In this document: positions 60,068-64,000 of the stretch, piece after piece
Position numbering within the stretch: the first letter of the stretch is position 1
Layout of the letters: every line of letters begins with the position of its first letter
Assembly: GCA_028702135.1 (NCBI GenBank)
Contig: JAQVPJ010000002.1
Span: 1 to 64,000 of the forward strand
From: Eubacteriales bacterium
Lineage (GTDB): Bacteria > Bacillota > Clostridia > Oscillospirales > CAG-382
Direction: 5' to 3'
DNA: 64,000 bases
The notes under the pieces: model-generated
Told to the model about the DNA's origin: nothing
The model's input: only the letters and a program-made list of their open reading frames with translations
Databases searched by the model: none
Translations under genes and position numbers: made by a program

Positions 60068-61489
60068 ATGTTTACCGCTATTAAGGACTTTTTCACCGTA
60101 CGGGGTATGGTGGGGAAGCAGGCTGTACTCGGTGACCTGCCAAAAACAAAGGAACTGTATTTAAGCTACCTTAAGGTAGCGTGGCCTGCGATAGCCGAAT
60201 CCGTATTGGTCGGATTGGTATCGTTTATAGATACTATGATGGTTTCGGTGCTCGGAACCGCAGCGGTCGCTGCCGTAGGTCTTACCGGTCAACCGAAGTT
60301 AATAATATTTGCCGTTTTTTTTGCCCTCAATATCAGTGTAACCGCGATCGTAAGCCGCAGAAAGGGACAGGAGGACAGGGAAGGCGCGAATAAAACGCTT
60401 GCGCAGGCTTTGTCCCTGTGCTTTGTTTTGGCGGTCGTACTTTGCGGTGTAGGAATTATCGTGGCGGAGCCGTTTATGAGACTTGCGGGCGCAAACGAAG
60501 ATACTCTTGCTGATTCGGTGGTATATTTCCGAATTGTAGTCGTGGGGTTGCTGTTTACAGCAATCAGCGGTGTGATTAATTCGGCGCAGCGTGCTATAGG
60601 GAATACAAAGATAGCGATGACATCCAACCTTACTGCGAATCTTGTGAACATCTGTCTGAATTATGTACTTATCGGAGGGAATCTCGGTTTTCCGATGTTG
60701 GGTGTCAAGGGCGCTGCGATAGCTACAATGATAGGAAACATTACCGCCTGTTTTATGTCGATAATTTCCGTCTCACATAAGAATGGGTATCTGAAGCTGA
60801 AACTCAATGAATGTTTCCGCTGGAACAGAGAGGTAATCAAACCGATTATTCTGATCGGTTCCGGCGCAGGTACGGAGCAGATAGCTATACGGATCGGGTT
60901 TTTCCTATACGCAACGGCAGTTGCGAACCTGGGAACCGTTGCCTTTGCAACACATCAGATTTGTATGAATATACTCAGTCTCTCATTCACCTTCGGAGAT
61001 GGGTTAGGTGTCGCAGCATCCTCGCTTGTCGGTCAGAATTTAGGGAAAAGGAGATCGGACCTTTCATATCTGTATGGAAAAACGGGGCAACGTGTGGGAT
61101 TTTTCGTCTCGATGCTATTGGTGATACTTTTCGTTTTCGGTGGAAAGTCGCTGATGCTGCTGTTTACAGGTCCTGATGAGGTCGGATATGAATCAATTAT
61201 TAAAAACGGCGTTATCATAATGTATTTTATCGCGATATGCTCACCGGCGCAGATTTCACAGGTTATTTTTTCCGGATGTCTGAGAGGAGCGGGGGACACG
61301 AAATTCGTTGCTTTTGTATCATTGATTTCGATCGGAATCGGGAGACCGATATTAACCTACCTCTTTTGCTACCCGTTGGGATGGGGGCTTATCGGCGCTT
61401 GGATTTCGTTGATCGTCGACCAGTATACAAGGTTTGCCTTCTCCGCTGCCAGGTTTACAAGCGGAAAATGGAGCGGGATAAAGGTATAA
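60068..61489 (+). CDS. MATE-family efflux transporter
   Basis: Polytopic 473 aa; LAWPAIAE-like start, IDTMMVSVLGTAAVAAVGLTGQP. Confidence 0.92.
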   Translation: MFTAIKDFFTVRGMVGKQAVLGDLPKTKELYLSYLKVAWPAIAESVLVGLVSFIDTMMVSVLGTAAVAAVGLTGQPKLIIFAVFFALNISVTAIVSRRKGQEDREGANKTLAQALSLCFVLAVVLCGVGIIVAEPFMRLAGANEDTLADSVVYFRIVVVGLLFTAISGVINSAQRAIGNTKIAMTSNLTANLVNICLNYVLIGGNLGFPMLGVKGAAIATMIGNITACFMSIISVSHKNGYLKLKLNECFRWNREVIKPIILIGSGAGTEQIAIRIGFFLYATAVANLGTVAFATHQICMNILSLSFTFGDGLGVAASSLVGQNLGKRRSDLSYLYGKTGQRVGFFVSMLLVILFVFGGKSLMLLFTGPDEVGYESIIKNGVIIMYFIAICSPAQISQVIFSGCLRGAGDTKFVAFVSLISIGIGRPILTYLFCYPLGWGLIGAWISLIVDQYTRFAFSAARFTSGKWSGIKV

Positions 61490-61507
61490 AGAATAAGGTA
61501 TAAAAGA

Positions 61508-61542
61508 TACGGCACTTATCGCAAATCACGATAAGTGCCGTA
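61508..61542. terminator. Bidirectional terminator-like hairpin, perfect 14-bp stem
   Basis: TACGGCACTTATCG-CAAATCA-CGATAAGTGCCGTA between convergent genes. Confidence 0.75.
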
Positions 61543-61553
61543 ATTGATATCAG

Positions 61554-62411
61554 TTAGTTTTCACTGAAAAAAACTTCAAGTTCGTAATCGAAAAAGCTCG
61601 TGCGGATTTTTTCTATGAGCTTTGAGATGCCTTCATCGACCGAATCGAATTCGTCGGGATAGCTGACAAAGGTTACAACCATCTCGCAGTCGGAGGGGAT
61701 AATGTTTGTTGCTTTAAGTTCCTCGAAGCTCTGCGCGCTTTTTTTGTAAATTACATTGGCATTACGGGTGTCGCAGAAAGGAAAAATGCCGAGGTAGTAC
61801 TTGGAGTTGAATTTTATAAACAAATCGGTATCCCAGAACAAACTGTCAAGGCGGTTGAAATATGTATCCATAAAGAAAATTTTTTCTTTTTGCGAAAAGT
61901 TGTCCTCGTTCGCAAATTTAAGAGAGGTGAGCATAATCGTCAGCGAGAAGTTGCCCTTTTTTGCTTTTAGAAACTCTCCTTTTATATACTTGTAAAGTCC
62001 TATAGAGATTATCTCCACATTTTTGCCGCGGCTGTTATTGATGAGCTTTATAACCCTCTCCCTCAAAAAGCTATCTGTAAACGGCTTAATAATGATATCG
62101 TCTACACCCAATTTTACAGCACTTGCAAAGAAGCTGTTGTTATTACCTGACGAGATCATCAATATGGGAATATGCTTCACCAGTGCTCCCCGGATTGCTA
62201 TAATGTCACTTGAGACATCCTTTTCGTCGGCGCTATCGTCAATGATTACGCAGGAAATGTTGCTTCCTAAATTCTCGATCCTTGTTACGAATTCATTAAT
62301 GTAGCTGCTTTCTAACAGACGGACTCCGGCATCGTTTGAGAAAATACTCTCTATCCTTTTATATAGGAACTTGCTCTTAAAGTAAGTAAGAATATTAGCA
62401 TCCAAAAACAT
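61554..62411 (-). CDS. CheY-like receiver protein with degenerate GGDEF-like C-terminal region
   Basis: CVIIDDSADEKD, HIPILMISSG, GVDDIIIKPFTD match receiver layout; C-terminal half reminiscent of a GGDEF fold without the motif. Confidence 0.6.
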   Translation of the reverse strand: MFLDANILTYFKSKFLYKRIESIFSNDAGVRLLESSYINEFVTRIENLGSNISCVIIDDSADEKDVSSDIIAIRGALVKHIPILMISSGNNNSFFASAVKLGVDDIIIKPFTDSFLRERVIKLINNSRGKNVEIISIGLYKYIKGEFLKAKKGNFSLTIMLTSLKFANEDNFSQKEKIFFMDTYFNRLDSLFWDTDLFIKFNSKYYLGIFPFCDTRNANVIYKKSAQSFEELKATNIIPSDCEMVVTFVSYPDEFDSVDEGISKLIEKIRTSFFDYELEVFFSEN

Positions 62412-62448
62412 TATAGATTCACCTCCTTCTTCTTATCTATCATCTAAA

Positions 62449-63672
62449 CTATTTTGTCATAAATTCCGCAGCTGTCAGAATTCCGTATTTGCCGCTTTCA
62501 TAGGTAAGCCCGCCTTGTATATAAACCGTAAAAGGTTCGCGTATCGGAGCATCGGCAGAAAGCTCTATCGAAGAACCCTGTGTAAAAGCACCTGCCGCCA
62601 TTACTACCTCGCTGTCATAGCCCGGCATCGCCCAGCCCTCGGGCTTTACAAACGAATCGACCGGGGAACCCGCCTGTATCCCGTGACAGAACTTCAATAG
62701 AGTATCGGCATCTTTCAGATTTATTGTCTGTATTATGTCAACCCTTTTCTCAAAGGCGTCGGGATACACTTCATAACCGAGTTTTTTAAAGAGCAGGGCG
62801 GCGAATGCGGCGGTTTTCAACGCCTGAGCCGTTGTATGCGGAGCATAAAACAAGCCTTTTATCATGCTCTTTGTCTGGCCGAGAGATGCGCCGGCTTCAA
62901 GGCCGATTCCCGGTACTGACAGTCGGTAGGCAGCAAGCTCTACAGCACGCTCTGTACCCACGATGTAACCGCCGGTCTCTGCAATTCCGCCGCCGGGGTT
63001 TTTTATAAGGGAGCCGACAATTAAATCCGCCTTGGGTTCACTCTCCTCACAGAATTCACCGTAACAGTTATCGACTACAAGATATGCACTGCTATTCTGC
63101 TTTACAATCTCGTAAAGCCGGTTGATTTCATCACAGGGAAGACTGCGACGGGAGGCATATCCTTTGGAACGCTGTACGAACACAACCTTAATGCTCTTAT
63201 CAAAAAGCAGTGCGTTTCTTATAGCTTCATAGTCCAATGTACCCGTTTTTACAAGCTCACACTGTCGGTATAAAACTCCGAAATCGGAAAGAGAGCCGTT
63301 GTCCTTTTCTCCTGATCCTCCGATTACTCCGTCAAGCGTGTCATAGGGTTTGCCGGTTACCGAATAAAGAGTATCTCCCGGACGAAGCAACCCGAACAGG
63401 GCGACATTCAGCGCATGTGTACCCGATATCAGTGTATGCCTTGCAAAACCGTGTTCGTAACCGAACACATTGGCAAAAAGCTTATCACATAAATCTCTGC
63501 CATCGTCGTTATATCCGTAGCCGCTTGAAGGGTTGAAATGCCTTTCGGAAAGCCTGTTATTTGAGAAAACCCTCATCACTTTTTCGGTATTTTTATACGA
63601 AATTCGGTCTATTCTTGCAAAAATCTCCCCAAGCTCAGACTCGCATTCCGCGGTTAATTGTACAAAATCCAT
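62449..63672 (-). CDS. PLP-dependent YnbB-like (aluminium-resistance/methionine gamma-lyase family) protein
   Basis: MDFVQLTAECESELGEIFARIDRISYKNTEKVMRVFSNNRLSERHFNPSSGYGYNDDGRD; LIKNPGGGIAETGGYIVG; start at 63672. Confidence 0.9.
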   Translation of the reverse strand: MDFVQLTAECESELGEIFARIDRISYKNTEKVMRVFSNNRLSERHFNPSSGYGYNDDGRDLCDKLFANVFGYEHGFARHTLISGTHALNVALFGLLRPGDTLYSVTGKPYDTLDGVIGGSGEKDNGSLSDFGVLYRQCELVKTGTLDYEAIRNALLFDKSIKVVFVQRSKGYASRRSLPCDEINRLYEIVKQNSSAYLVVDNCYGEFCEESEPKADLIVGSLIKNPGGGIAETGGYIVGTERAVELAAYRLSVPGIGLEAGASLGQTKSMIKGLFYAPHTTAQALKTAAFAALLFKKLGYEVYPDAFEKRVDIIQTINLKDADTLLKFCHGIQAGSPVDSFVKPEGWAMPGYDSEVVMAAGAFTQGSSIELSADAPIREPFTVYIQGGLTYESGKYGILTAAEFMTK

Positions 63673-63692
63673 TTTTTCGTTTTCCTGTTCCT

Positions 63693-64000
63693 TTACTCCA
63701 TTCCTTCTTCCGTCAGGGCGGTCAGCAGCGACGAGCAAGCCTTTACATCGGAGAAGTCGATAGTCTCCATAGGTGTATGGATATAACGTGTCGGGATGGA
63801 AATACAACCGGCATCACAGCCAGCACCCGCAAGCTGCATTGAGGAGGTATCGGTTCCGCCTGCGGTGAGGATTTCATACTGATACTTTATCTTATGCTTT
63901 TCTGCAAGTGCCGTAAGGCGGTCGACAATAACTTTTGAGCAAATAACAGAGTTGTCCTTTATCTTTATTGCTGCACCTTTACCAAGGCTTACCGGCTGAT
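63693..64000 (-). CDS. M42-family metallopeptidase, C-terminal part (continues beyond the window)
   Basis: Minus-strand translation SLGKGAAIKIKDNSVICSKVIVDRLTALAEKHKIKYQYEILTAGGTDTSSMQLAGAGCDAGCISIPTRYIHTPMETIDFSDVKACSSLLTALTEEGME*. Confidence 0.85.
   Translation of the reverse strand, partial: QPVSLGKGAAIKIKDNSVICSKVIVDRLTALAEKHKIKYQYEILTAGGTDTSSMQLAGAGCDAGCISIPTRYIHTPMETIDFSDVKACSSLLTALTEEGME

Noticed and set aside
63673-63807. N-terminal 45-aa extension of the YnbB-like ORF
   Set aside because: Overlaps the M42 peptidase C-terminus; the family-typical start is at 63672 with an RBS-like AAGGAACAGG upstream.

Overview
The window looks like a chromosomal segment from a low-to-mid GC Firmicute, probably a clostridial or oscillospiraceal relative. 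Positions 1-14 kb are an accessory, partly decayed region: an arsR/permease/thioredoxin-like metal(loid) operon, an IS256-type transposase remnant, a PstS-like/DUF3298 lipoprotein, GNAT, NUDIX and YmaF genes, a ferredoxin-rubrerythrin fusion, and several broken genes. From about 14 kb onward it is mostly housekeeping: clpC-like, ylxM-ffh-rpsP-khpA-rimM-trmD, ptsH-like HPr, uvrC, rsmD-coaD, a three-gene acyl-CoA-dehydratase/activase-like operon, dinB with an SOS box, argCJBDF-carAB, glyA, purA, purB, a MATE pump, and at the right edge a YnbB-like PLP enzyme and an M42 peptidase. The strongest unusual object is the 1567-aa CarB. It carries an in-frame array of 42-bp repeats (46052-46714) in its middle and a complete DapF (diaminopimelate epimerase) fused to its C-terminus. 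Other points worth checking are a possible pseudoknot/attenuator leader before purA, an in-frame TGA in a prenyltransferase-like gene, a probable internal ribosome-binding site in the ferredoxin-rubrerythrin fusion, and an unlisted 56-aa minus-strand CDS. No rRNA, tRNA or CRISPR array was recognised. All family calls come from reading the translations; no database search was run.
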